IMG/VR virus record: IMGVR_UViG_3300010885_019193
Span: 1 to 23,050 of that record
Source of the DNA: a virus
DNA length: 23,050 bases
Reading direction: 5' to 3' (one strand)
The translations under genes and the position numbers were made by a program. How positions within the stretch are numbered: position 1 is the first letter of the stretch; every line of letters starts with the position of its first letter. Shown here one piece after another: positions 1 through 8,388 of the stretch. The notes beneath the pieces are model-generated. The model was not told the origin of the DNA. It worked only from the letters and a program-made list of their open reading frames with translations, and searched no databases.

Positions 1-9
1 ATTGTAGCA
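1..9 (-). promoter_or_regulatory. Possible extended -10 element TGCTACAAT at the window edge
   Basis: On the minus strand, after the HTH gene stop, TGCTACAAT reads to the very end of the window. It fits the TGnTAnAAT form found in other gaps here and could serve a gene lying outside. Confidence 0.3.
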
Positions 10-21
10 CACTCTAGCCGA

Positions 22-564
22 TTAGATATTTTCTGACCAAACTGGAATATACCTTCCATCTTCTGTCTTTGTATATGTAAGTATACCTTCTCCCATTCGC
101 CTTGTCAACTCTTGACTTGTAGGTGTCATATTATTTGTTATTAATTTATCTTTTCTTGGTTGTCCAATATGTATTGTTGCCAGGATAGAGCAAATTTCTC
201 TAACGTCGTCTTCTGAATAATAAGATCTAATTTGCCACCCAGTTTTACCATCAATGCTTGATCCAACAGGTGCAGGTATGACTCCTCGTTTTATTAATCT
301 TGGCATATACTTTCTGTGCCGATTAACTAATTTAGCAGTCTCTGCAACAGTGTAAGCCTTTTTCCTATTTCTTCTAAAATCAGAACGCAAGCATGTTTCT
401 AGTCTATCTTTATTAATATTATAAACAGTTACCATTCCTGTTGATCTAGAACTATGATGAAGTCTTACTAGGTCTCCATTAAGAAACCATATTTTTTTAC
501 CGCCAGGTATTATAGGTTCGTTATTATATGCTTCGCTCTGAATTTTTCCTTTTGCAGTAACCAT
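22..564 (-). CDS. HTH (MerR/excisionase-like) DNA-binding protein
   Basis: This gene encodes 180 residues. Residues 71-97 (YTVAETAKLVNRHRKYMPRL then IKRGVIP) form a helix-turn-helix of the MerR/excisionase type: a 'tva-ea-l' first helix, a recognition helix rich in Arg/Lys/His, and the IKRGVIPxP turn. Residues 110-125 (WQIRSYYSEDDVREI) match the wing and following helix of that family. The N-terminal 65 residues are basic with beta character (KKIWFLNGDLVRLH, GMVTVYNI). The start at 564 has a strong GGAGGG SD, even though it lies 55 nt inside the zinc ribbon gene. Its position at the end of the tail genes suggests a regulator of late transcription or of genes beyond the window edge. The target is unknown. 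Confidence 0.75.
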   Translation of the reverse strand: MVTAKGKIQSEAYNNEPIIPGGKKIWFLNGDLVRLHHSSRSTGMVTVYNINKDRLETCLRSDFRRNRKKAYTVAETAKLVNRHRKYMPRLIKRGVIPAPVGSSIDGKTGWQIRSYYSEDDVREICSILATIHIGQPRKDKLITNNMTPTSQELTRRMGEGILTYTKTEDGRYIPVWSENI

Positions 565-698
565 TTTCCCTCCGCAGATTCGTTAGGTGGATGATAAAAT
601 TTTCTATTTCCACATCTAACACAATATGTTTCTAGATGGTCTATGTTTGAATGTATTCTATCAACAAACATTTTTCCTTGACATCTTTCACAATACAT
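510..698 (-). CDS. Small zinc ribbon protein
   Basis: This gene encodes 62 residues from the ATG at 698. A longer reading to 722 would start inside the previous gene and adds nothing recognisable. Two CxxC knuckles (C3-C6 in MYCERC, C26-C29 in YCVRCGNRKF) are spaced as in a zinc ribbon, followed by a basic tail (LLQKEKFRAKHIITNL). Such small proteins bind nucleic acid or RNA polymerase in other phages; no specific target can be named here. No clear SD is seen, but the preceding stop (TAG) ends two bases before the ATG, so reinitiation is likely. Its 3' end overlaps the HTH gene by 55 nt in another frame. Confidence 0.65.
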   Translation of the reverse strand: MYCERCQGKMFVDRIHSNIDHLETYCVRCGNRKFYHPPNESAEGKWLLQKEKFRAKHIITNL

Positions 699-699
699 G

Positions 700-1140
700 C
701 TAATTTGGAACACCAATAGCAATAAGATTTATGCCAATGGTTGCAGTTCCAGAAACCCCATATCTTACTGTAAACCCAGCCTCTGTAGTTGTAACAGATG
801 TTAAAACTACTGTAGTATTAGATCCAGCCGTAGTTCCGCTGGTATTTACAATTGACAGAGTTACAATTGGTGGAAACTTAAAGTTAGAATACGGAATAGA
901 AAAAGACTTTTCCTGTCCAGCAGTTACGGTTTCATTATTTGCAATTGACTTAAACTTGCCAACAAATTTTGTATCAGAAGTCTTTAAACTCTTTTTTTCT
1001 GCTCCAACTACATCAATATCTGTATAGTTATAGGTTGCATCTGAAACCTGTGTTGATAAAACATTTAAAGCATCTACTATTTGATAGATGTATGTTACAT
1101 CAAGCGGTTGCCCTCTTTCGGGTAGTGGTAATCTTGCCAT
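700..1140 (-). CDS. Tail tip/fibre protein with lectin-like C-terminal domain (probable)
   Basis: This gene encodes 146 residues. The opening MARLPLPERGQPLDVTYIYQ continues IVDALNVLSTQVS, a helix that may trimerise or dock on the tip. After a charged linker (VVGAEKKSLKTSDTKFVGKF), the C-terminal 80 residues form a compact beta domain (EKSFSIPYSNFKFPPIVTLS to TIGINLIAIGVPN) with the FPP-x-VTLS element seen in H-type-lectin-like tips of phage fibres. It has the strongest promoter of the window upstream and a good SD (AGGAGG). It ends at TAG 702-700, two bases before the next ATG. A receptor-binding role is plausible from fold and position; the family is uncertain. Confidence 0.6.
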   Translation of the reverse strand: MARLPLPERGQPLDVTYIYQIVDALNVLSTQVSDATYNYTDIDVVGAEKKSLKTSDTKFVGKFKSIANNETVTAGQEKSFSIPYSNFKFPPIVTLSIVNTSGTTAGSNTTVVLTSVTTTEAGFTVRYGVSGTATIGINLIAIGVPN

Positions 1141-1157
1141 ATTATTCCTCCTATTTA

Positions 1158-1187
1158 ATTATACCAAAGACACTATGCCAGAGTCAA
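1158..1187 (-). promoter_or_regulatory. Best promoter in the window: TTGACT, 18-nt spacer, TGGTATAAT
   Basis: On the minus strand TTGACT (1187-1182) is followed by 18 nt, ending in TGG, and then TATAAT (1163-1158). Five of six -35 bases and six of six -10 bases match consensus, with the TGn extension. It reads toward the genes at 1140 and below. The ATG is 17 nt after the -10, with AGGAGG in between, giving a leader of about 10 nt. It overlaps the last codons of the upstream gene. Confidence 0.65.
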
Positions 1188-1584
1188 AGATATTTAATGC
1201 GGTCTTAATTTCTTTTTTTGATGAAACAATTTGAACCTTTACTCTGACTGTTGTAGTCCCAGTATTTAAAAATGCATATGAATGTACTTTTGATGTACCA
1301 TGATAAAGAAACTCTCCTGAATCAAATTTAACAAAAATATCATACTCTGGGCGAAGGTTTTCATCTCCCCAGACAGCAGTAATAATATTTGCTGTAACGG
1401 ATAATGCTCCACTTACACCCGTTATTGTTTCTCCAGAAATACTATATACTGGAGACCAGTGAGATGTTCTATTCCTATCTTCAGAAATAATTCTATATCT
1501 TAAATTATATTTTAAAGTATCATTATCAATTGGTGGAAGTGATGATTTTAAGATACGTAATTTTTTTATGTTTGCATCAACCAT
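1159..1584 (-). CDS. Fn3-like small tail tip protein
   Basis: This gene encodes 141 residues. Residues 30-49 (YRIISEDRNRTSHWSPVYSI) carry the Tyr-Arg...Ser-x-Trp-Ser-Pro pattern of a fibronectin-type-III strand pair. A later PEYDIFVKFDSGEFLYHGTS followed by strand TVRVKVQIV fits the rest of such a domain. Fn3-like modules are frequent in phage tail tips. The start lies in a TAATG overlap with the fibre-like gene. The stop codon TAA (1161-1159) lies inside the TATAAT of a promoter-like element that serves the next gene, so the end of this gene and the promoter share bases. Its role is probably structural or adhesive, but not proven. Confidence 0.6.
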   Translation of the reverse strand: MVDANIKKLRILKSSLPPIDNDTLKYNLRYRIISEDRNRTSHWSPVYSISGETITGVSGALSVTANIITAVWGDENLRPEYDIFVKFDSGEFLYHGTSKVHSYAFLNTGTTTVRVKVQIVSSKKEIKTALNIFDSGIVSLV

Positions 1585-2744
1585 TATGTTACACCAATAG
1601 AAAATCTAAACTCAATATAGTTGTTTGTATTAGGAGACTTAACAATGGTTGTAGCATTGTCATTTTTAATAATAGAATATCCAGTTAAACCATATATTGG
1701 ATTAACTGTTGCTATATTTTCAAGCCTTAGTGCATCTAATGCAATGTAATAATCTGAGGTTGGATAAAGTCCTCCGCTTAAACTATCAAAAATAGAAACA
1801 TAAATCTTTACTACACTCACTGCATTCCATGTAAAATCTTGGCTTTTATATAATTCTTGTAGTTGTTTTGAAACAACAAAATATCTATTTGTTGCAAAGT
1901 CATATCCATCAACACCATCTTCAATATTAACTTCAAACCTAGCATATGTTGTTGGAATGTCATTCTCGGTTGCTGCAAAATCAATAAGTATTCTTACCGT
2001 ATCGGGATTTGATGCCGAACCTCCGTCTCTATTTACCAGAGAAAATGCAAACCTTAATTCGTCTATTGGAGAGTTTTCTGAAAAGTTAACATTTGGTGAA
2101 GCAAGATGTATGTGATTTCCAGAATCAACAACTAAATTATCAACCCCTCCAGATCCTCCGCCATCTAAACTTAAGTCTGAGTCATTTCCTCTCATTAAAA
2201 TTGTATTATTTAAAAACCTTGCTCTTTCATATCTATCAATACGATCTTGGTTATAAAAAATAGCATTGTCGGCATTGGTTTGAAATACACCAGTTTCCGT
2301 TCCAACTGCTGCAATAACATCATCCTCTTCTGGGTCATCTAGTGGTATAGAAACTACAGGGATTGCTGTTGATGCAGAGGCTGTATGGTGTTCCCAGTTT
2401 TCCCCTTGAGTAAAAGCAAAAACAGTCTTACTGTCTTGTGCACCAGCAGAGGGGTTAGAACCTGCAGAGTATAAACCTACCTCTGTAATTTCATATCTTT
2501 CTTCTGTTGGTAGTTCTGCTGTAAATACAATTTTATCTATACCGTTTTCATTTATAAAACCTCTAGAAGATATAGGAACTCTAAACATTTCAAAGTCAAG
2601 GTTTTCTTTTTCTGCAAAGTTATCTGCAACATCTTCAGTTTGAAGCGGTATTGGGCCGCATCCAACAGCCAAATATGAGGCATATGCTGGTACCTGACCA
2701 AGCATATATTTTCCAATAATACTCTTGCCCTTATTAGTTATCAT
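1584..2744 (-). CDS. Tail fibre / receptor-binding-like protein
   Basis: This gene encodes 386 residues. The N-terminal segment ITNKGKSIIGKYMLGQVPAY followed by ASYLAVGCG (residues 2-30) resembles the attachment domain of many phage tail fibre and baseplate proteins that begin with a helix and then a strand ending in GxG. The next strands (IDKIVFTAELPTEERYEITE, VGLYSAG) continue this domain to about residue 140. After a linker, residues about 170-380 form a beta-rich part with a Gly-rich turn (DGGGSGGVDNLVVDSGNHIH) and a strand such as YYIALDALRLENI, as in jelly-roll carbohydrate-binding modules. It probably contributes to host recognition. It overlaps the previous gene by ATGA and the next by TAATG. 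Glycan binding is inferred only from the shape of the sequence. Confidence 0.6.
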   Translation of the reverse strand: MITNKGKSIIGKYMLGQVPAYASYLAVGCGPIPLQTEDVADNFAEKENLDFEMFRVPISSRGFINENGIDKIVFTAELPTEERYEITEVGLYSAGSNPSAGAQDSKTVFAFTQGENWEHHTASASTAIPVVSIPLDDPEEDDVIAAVGTETGVFQTNADNAIFYNQDRIDRYERARFLNNTILMRGNDSDLSLDGGGSGGVDNLVVDSGNHIHLASPNVNFSENSPIDELRFAFSLVNRDGGSASNPDTVRILIDFAATENDIPTTYARFEVNIEDGVDGYDFATNRYFVVSKQLQELYKSQDFTWNAVSVVKIYVSIFDSLSGGLYPTSDYYIALDALRLENIATVNPIYGLTGYSIIKNDNATTIVKSPNTNNYIEFRFSIGVT

Positions 2745-3241
2745 GACGTAGTTGCTCCAAATTCCGCTTCATATATTGTACCATTTAAAGATATTTCAAC
2801 CTCAAGTAGTTCATCTTTGTTTATATTAATACTTTCAATAATTAAGTCTCCAGTTGTTTCATCAAAATATATGTTTGAACCATTGAGACCATTGCCTTCT
2901 TCTGGTACTTTTTCTTCAAACTTTATAGCAAAATTAGCAAAATACTTGTCAGAGGTTGCCTGCAATCCAAGAATATTATTTGGGTTATATCTTTGTTGAA
3001 TAAGACCAAGGTTTTTAATTGGGGTATAAGATATTTGTTGTCCATTAATAATGTCATTTCTAGTAATATTTATTAATTCATGCCCTCCAATATCTTCAAA
3101 AATTAAATCAGCCATTATTTCAACAGACATAGAATCATTATTAAATAAAACTGTATCTATTGGTGCTGTTTTTACTGGATTTACAGGTGCTTGATTTGAA
3201 GCAGATGCGTTAGATGGTGTATCTGGAGTTGCTGATACCAT
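2741..3241 (-). CDS. Tail tip-associated protein of unknown function
   Basis: This gene encodes 166 residues. The first 28 are low-complexity, rich in Ser, Ala, Asn and Pro (DTPSNASASNQAPVNPVK), suggesting a flexible arm. The rest is predicted beta with acidic surfaces (MSVEIMADLIFEDIGGHELI, GDLIIESININKDELLEVEI, GTIYEAEFG). I do not recognise a family. It lies between the hub-like gene and a fibre-like gene, so it is probably a virion baseplate or fibre-linking component. The SD GAGG is supplied by the last codons of the previous gene (GAG GTA TAA), and the ATG is at 3241. The end overlaps the next gene by four bases (ATGA), implying coupled translation. Confidence 0.6.
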   Translation of the reverse strand: MVSATPDTPSNASASNQAPVNPVKTAPIDTVLFNNDSMSVEIMADLIFEDIGGHELINITRNDIINGQQISYTPIKNLGLIQQRYNPNNILGLQATSDKYFANFAIKFEEKVPEEGNGLNGSNIYFDETTGDLIIESININKDELLEVEISLNGTIYEAEFGATTS

Positions 3242-3243
3242 TG

Positions 3244-6200
3244 TTATACCTCACTTAAATAAACTGTCATGCTTGGTCCAGAAATAGACCTAGCGTATTC
3301 TATATTATAAATAACAAACCTTGAAAGATCGGATGTAATTAAATCAAGTCCTGTTGAATCTTTATAATCTACTGTTACAATATCTCCAAGTTGAAGAGTT
3401 GGTATGCTAAATAAATTAATACCAATAGATTTTTTAGGAATCATAACTTTATTTATAATCCAGTTCATCATTGCTTCTGCATCATCTTGTGTTTGTATGT
3501 ATGTACTGTCAATACTAAATTCATTTTTACCATATGTTAATCTACTTAGTTTAATTTCATCATATCTTGATTTTTCAACTAAAGGAGAATATGTAAGAAC
3601 GCTGCCTACTAACTCTGGGTCTGATAAATTACCACGTTTTTTAAAGAACTCATCTACTGTTAATTCATGAGTTGTGTTTTGTGTAAAAGTAATTCCCTGG
3701 ATTCTTAAAAAATTTCCAGTTGTTTCATCTAAGTTTAATGCTTTGTCTGTTGAATTAAAGATTAAAAATTCAGCACCGTAAGAATTTGCATAAAAACCTG
3801 ATGTTGTATATCCTTTTATATTATTAAATGTTGGTGAAAGTTGTGCATAAAGTGCTGGATAGGCACGATCATATTTAATGTCAAAATAAGCACATTCACG
3901 CATGATTGAGCCAAATTCTTCAAAATACATATTATAGTTTGGTGGCTGTTGAGAACTTATGCCAGACAAATAAGTTGATTGAACAACTCCACTCATAGCA
4001 TATTTCCTAAACGATTCACTCACATCAATTTTAGAATTACCAAATGCATTAAATAAAGTTTCTCCTATAGTAAAAGATGTATCTTTACTATAATTTTTTG
4101 ATAAAGCATAGATGTTTTCAAACATGCACTTAGATGACCCACGAACAAATAAAGCCATGTTGTTGTATACGGGAAGCGGATCTGGATCATCTACAATCTT
4201 AATAAGTTGATTGTTTATATATAAATAAAATCTTCTTGTTTTTCCAATATCTTCATATTCTACTGATAAATCATAAACAGTTGAATTTTCTTCACCAGCC
4301 ATTCTTTGTTGTCCAGAAAACTTACCATCATCTACAAGTATTTTTGATAAACCACCCCAGAGTTTAACTGGTATTGCATCTGTGTTGCTAGAGTCTTTTT
4401 TAACTTTATAGAAAATAACATTATTAATTGAAAACTCTGCTTCATTATTGTCATTTAACTTTAAATAAGAAGTAATATTATCTTCGCTTAGTGCAACTAT
4501 TTCAAAATAATATCCGTTATTTGTTACTGGGTTTAACAAAATTGCAAGACCTCCAGAGCCTCCGCTAATATTTATGTTTTCGTCTGGCTTACTTCCACTA
4601 ACCTGATAATAAGGAACGCTACCATTTGCGGTTTGACTTCTTGCAATAGTGTTTTCAATTTTTCCTATAATCCTCATTCTTGTGCCAAAATGCCTGTATG
4701 CGTTGTTTAAACTTTTATAAACATATGAAACAAAGTTAAGTGGTGTTTCAGGAGTTTTAAATCCTGGTCCATTAAAGACTAATGCAGAAGATTGAATTGT
4801 TCCAGTTTGAGTTGATGGTAAACTGTTAATTTCAGTATCTGTTAAGTTGCTTGTTGTCATAAAGTTTTTAATTATACTATTTCTTGTTGACTGCTTAGCA
4901 ATTACATTACTCACTCCAGCAGCCCCTACTGTTGTTGCTGGCAAGGTTAAGGTTACATCTTCATCTAACTGGGTTGTAAAAAGGTCTTGAGTTTTCATGT
5001 CAATGCCACGTACATTATCGTTATTTGTCCAATAAGTATTAATTCCAGCATAGTGAGCAGTTATTGTTGTTCCAAATTGACCTCGTCCATGATTCATAAC
5101 TGCTCCATTTTGGAGTCTAGTTATACCATTAACTGTTTCATAGTATGGAGTTGAGTATATTCTTACCAGTCCCGTTGGATATATTTTTCCATTAAATGGG
5201 AGAGATGCAAAATATTTTTGATATTCTTGGTTGCTGCTAATCCACACATTGCTTGAGCCTTGAACATGAGTTGTTTTCCATGCACCAATTATTTTATCCG
5301 CTTGGGTTTGAACAATTGCTCTAGACTTTACCTGTGTATTTAGGTCTGCTATAACTGTTGCTGGTGCAAGTTTTCCTGGCTCAACAAAATATTGCTTTTT
5401 ATAATTTGGAGTACCGTCAGAGTTTTTGTCATACCATAATGCAATAGTAAGACTAAACTCTGCTGCATCGTATCTAATAATTTCACCATTAGAATACAAG
5501 TATCCATTATATCTTGTTAACCAATAAATGTTTTCTCCAAGATCCATTATGTTATTTATTAAAACATTCTTTGAAACTGTTGGTGGTTCAGCAACAATAT
5601 TTGAGTTTAAGGGCATAGCACCAAGCACATAACTTCCTTGTTTTGATGCTAGTTCATTTATTGTTTTTGTTGAATCTGTTCCTGCAACTTCCCATAAAAG
5701 TGATGGTTTATATATCCATGTTTTTTCTTTATCAATCATACTTGATTGTTTTATTGATCCATAAGATCTTTGAATATATCTTGTTGTGTAGTTAATCTTT
5801 CCATCATTATAAACTTTTTTATCTTGTGATGCAATAGATAAAATATTTGGAAGATTTCCAGATGTTGAATTTTCTATGACTCCAGAATCTGTTTGATTAT
5901 TTGATCCCGAAACAACAAAGTCTGTTGCTCTTTGTGTTAAAGTAGGCATTAGATAGTCTTTGCTCATTACTACAAAGTTATTATACTCATCAAAAAACAT
6001 TGCAGTTTGTGTTGATACTGCTAGTTGATTTAAAACTTCTGCAACATTTTGATCTGGTGCAATAAAGAAATATGGAATTATTGGATCATTTTCTCCATCA
6101 ACTCTTTTAAATGTATAGTTACTAAATCCAATATAGTCAAGTAAAAGAGAAATCGCATAACTTAAAGATGTTTGAGTTGTTAAAAGTCTTGGGGCAGGCA

Positions 6201-7752
6201 TTGACTCTAGGAAAAAATAAAAATCTCTTAACTCTAAAGAAATGGTTCCTGCAGTAACATCTGCCTGTGGGAATCCTTCTGAGTATAATGTTTTAATAGG
6301 AACTGAATATTCATCTCCATCAACATTAAAAATTGATTCATAAAAAAGAAATTTAATATTTTTTCTAATATAATCAGAAACAATACTTAAAGTGTTGTTT
6401 TCATTAAAAGCCTGATCATCATCGAATAAAGATAGTGATCCAGTTGATGCAAGCAGTTGTCCTACTGGCAAAGAAGTTGTACCAATATCCGATAAAATCT
6501 TTTTTATATTAAAATTAATAACCTTGTTTGAAATATCTACAACAAGTCTAGGTGACATTTCAATTAAATCAAAAGTAGAATCAAACTTATTCATTGTTTC
6601 TACAACAATTCTAATACCACGAACATAAGAAAACTCTCTGTATGTAGTTAAATTATTTGCATCATTTGTAAAAAAGTCTGGACTTGTAAGATCTGTAACA
6701 AGACTTGTTGAACTATTCAATATTCCAGATCCAAGTATCCAACCATATTCTGGAGTAAATGTATCATATTCGCTATTTGCTGTATTCCAAATATAAAATA
6801 AGCCTCGCTCATTTTCATTTTCAATAACAAGGTAAGCATAGCCATCAAGTGATTCATCTGGAAGGAGTGTACTAGATGTTATTTTTTCTGCAAACTCAAA
6901 CTTTGCTTTGTACTCTTCTGGAATTTGTAAGCCATACTCTAATTCAACATATCCATCCTCTGGAATAATGGCTGTGCCATCATCTCTAATAGAGTTTTCA
7001 TTAAATGAATAAGCATCAGTCCAATTATTTTCATTTAAATATTGTATCTTCCATCTAACGGGAGTTGTTTTATTTGTTGTCCCGTAAAGTGGATCTGCCA
7101 ATGTTCCAGACTGAGTTGTAAAATTTCCAAGATCTACAGTTCCAACATTTGTTTGCATTTTTACAATAAGTCTATTTGCTGGAACAGTTTTTTTATAAAC
7201 CACAAAAGGGGCTGTATCATCAATATAATTAAGAGAGTTTGATATATTTTTTGCAACTCCTCTTTCAATATTATCTTCAGTTCTAAAAGATGACCAATAT
7301 TTAAACTCGTCATATCGTGATGGCATATAATATCTTGGTCTAAGAGTCATTGATGCACCAGAGTTTGATATATATTTTCTATTAAAATATGATGCTTTGT
7401 TAATTCCAGATCTTGGTCTAAATGGTTTTACGCAATCCTCTAAAGAATAAAGCATCTTAACTTTTTCTTTAATTGAGGTAAAAAGTTGTGGTACTTCTAA
7501 ATTTGTATATCCACCATCAATAACAACATCTGCATCTGTTGCACCAGTATAATAATTCCCAGCATCTAAATTATCAAAAGTCAAAGGAAGTGTGCGAAAC
7601 TGAACATTTGATCCTAGTGGTCTATATCTATAGTTACCTAGTTTATAAATGTTATCTGGCATATTCATATTCCATTCAGCCAAGACTAATGACTGAAGGC
7701 TTATGGTTGACGATGTTTCTAGGTGTGTCTTTAATACATCACTTACAAACAT
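3244..7752 (-). CDS. Large tail tip / hub protein with lectin-like insert
   Basis: This gene encodes 1502 residues. The second gene after the tape measure is usually the tip hub (Tal-like). Hub-like traits: a segment near residues 568-597 (VAEVLNQLAVSTQTAMFFDE followed by YNNFVVMSKDYL), and the C-terminal end (DDAEAMMNWIINKVMIPKKS and later LQLGDIVTVDY, near 1420-1470) that recalls the final domain of gp27/hub proteins. Between them, about residues 1030-1215 resemble a concanavalin-like/LamG beta sandwich (GGLAILLNPVTNNGYYFEIV, YDLSVEYED, RRFYLYINNQLIKIV, MALFVRGSSKCMFENIY). The element GAVMNHGRGQFGT lies near 885. No peptidase or muramidase motif was seen. It is probably the host-contact hub with glycan binding. 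The start is fixed by the SD (GAAGAGGT) inside the previous gene's end. Confidence 0.7.
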   Translation of the reverse strand: MFVSDVLKTHLETSSTISLQSLVLAEWNMNMPDNIYKLGNYRYRPLGSNVQFRTLPLTFDNLDAGNYYTGATDADVVIDGGYTNLEVPQLFTSIKEKVKMLYSLEDCVKPFRPRSGINKASYFNRKYISNSGASMTLRPRYYMPSRYDEFKYWSSFRTEDNIERGVAKNISNSLNYIDDTAPFVVYKKTVPANRLIVKMQTNVGTVDLGNFTTQSGTLADPLYGTTNKTTPVRWKIQYLNENNWTDAYSFNENSIRDDGTAIIPEDGYVELEYGLQIPEEYKAKFEFAEKITSSTLLPDESLDGYAYLVIENENERGLFYIWNTANSEYDTFTPEYGWILGSGILNSSTSLVTDLTSPDFFTNDANNLTTYREFSYVRGIRIVVETMNKFDSTFDLIEMSPRLVVDISNKVINFNIKKILSDIGTTSLPVGQLLASTGSLSLFDDDQAFNENNTLSIVSDYIRKNIKFLFYESIFNVDGDEYSVPIKTLYSEGFPQADVTAGTISLELRDFYFFLESMPAPRLLTTQTSLSYAISLLLDYIGFSNYTFKRVDGENDPIIPYFFIAPDQNVAEVLNQLAVSTQTAMFFDEYNNFVVMSKDYLMPTLTQRATDFVVSGSNNQTDSGVIENSTSGNLPNILSIASQDKKVYNDGKINYTTRYIQRSYGSIKQSSMIDKEKTWIYKPSLLWEVAGTDSTKTINELASKQGSYVLGAMPLNSNIVAEPPTVSKNVLINNIMDLGENIYWLTRYNGYLYSNGEIIRYDAAEFSLTIALWYDKNSDGTPNYKKQYFVEPGKLAPATVIADLNTQVKSRAIVQTQADKIIGAWKTTHVQGSSNVWISSNQEYQKYFASLPFNGKIYPTGLVRIYSTPYYETVNGITRLQNGAVMNHGRGQFGTTITAHYAGINTYWTNNDNVRGIDMKTQDLFTTQLDEDVTLTLPATTVGAAGVSNVIAKQSTRNSIIKNFMTTSNLTDTEINSLPSTQTGTIQSSALVFNGPGFKTPETPLNFVSYVYKSLNNAYRHFGTRMRIIGKIENTIARSQTANGSVPYYQVSGSKPDENINISGGSGGLAILLNPVTNNGYYFEIVALSEDNITSYLKLNDNNEAEFSINNVIFYKVKKDSSNTDAIPVKLWGGLSKILVDDGKFSGQQRMAGEENSTVYDLSVEYEDIGKTRRFYLYINNQLIKIVDDPDPLPVYNNMALFVRGSSKCMFENIYALSKNYSKDTSFTIGETLFNAFGNSKIDVSESFRKYAMSGVVQSTYLSGISSQQPPNYNMYFEEFGSIMRECAYFDIKYDRAYPALYAQLSPTFNNIKGYTTSGFYANSYGAEFLIFNSTDKALNLDETTGNFLRIQGITFTQNTTHELTVDEFFKKRGNLSDPELVGSVLTYSPLVEKSRYDEIKLSRLTYGKNEFSIDSTYIQTQDDAEAMMNWIINKVMIPKKSIGINLFSIPTLQLGDIVTVDYKDSTGLDLITSDLSRFVIYNIEYARSISGPSMTVYLSEV

Positions 7753-8388
7753 TTATACCTCTTCCAGTGTTACCGAAATATTCCAAAGATCGTGGTTTGC
7801 TCCACCACGTTTTACAACAGAATAATTAAAATCTGCAATATAAACCTGCATGATTTGATTGTATTGTGCAAGATGTCCATAGTCTGCATCAGCCTTGCCA
7901 AAATTTGAATACTTGTCGTATGCCATAAACATCCAAAAAGGGCCTGTATGGTTTTCATACCAGTCAAGTATTTCTACTCCGCCTGCTCCACCATCTACTG
8001 TAAACTCTCCAGTTGTATTTTTTTCAGGGGACAAACCAGTAGATAAAAACCCTGCATCTTGATAGTATCCTCTTGATGGCAAGTTATTCCATGAAACAGA
8101 CATTGTTAGTTTATCTGCTATGTGATATGAACGCATACGTCCATTAATGGTTCTTTGTCTTTGTTCTATTCTTGTGGGTGTAAAACTTAGTTCCCCCCGA
8201 TTATGGTCTGACAGAATCAAAAATTGATTAATTAAATCTGTATCTGTTGATGCATCAAAGTTGCCTTGTACTTCATAGCCAGTGGGCAGATATACCCCAT
8301 TAGAGAGCGTACCAGGGTTCTCAGACCACAACAAAGCCTGGGGGCGTTCATACCTACGTCTACCTGTTAAATACGCTGCTGTGGCCAT
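7753..8388 (-). CDS. Distal tail protein-like, first gene after the tape measure
   Basis: This gene encodes 211 residues. The gene right after a tape measure gene normally codes the distal tail (Dit-like) ring that joins tube and tip, and the size suits a single tube-like domain. It is beta-rich, with aromatic strands late in the chain (GPFWMFMAYDKYSNF, IMQVYIADFNYSVVKRGG, DLWNISVTLEEV). The N-terminus is basic (GRRRYERPQALLWSENPGTL). It starts at the ATG in TAATG shared with the tape measure stop. Its last codons, GAA GAG GTA TAA, double as SD for the next gene, whose ATG follows the stop with no gap. The role is inferred from order and fold pattern; no family signature is certain. Confidence 0.6.
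   Translation of the reverse strand: MATAAYLTGRRRYERPQALLWSENPGTLSNGVYLPTGYEVQGNFDASTDTDLINQFLILSDHNRGELSFTPTRIEQRQRTINGRMRSYHIADKLTMSVSWNNLPSRGYYQDAGFLSTGLSPEKNTTGEFTVDGGAGGVEILDWYENHTGPFWMFMAYDKYSNFGKADADYGHLAQYNQIMQVYIADFNYSVVKRGGANHDLWNISVTLEEV

Noticed and set aside
699-722. Earlier ATG (722) for the zinc ribbon gene
   Set aside because: The added residues MLLVFQIS lie inside the previous gene, have no SD, and precede the ATG that starts right before the first CxxC.
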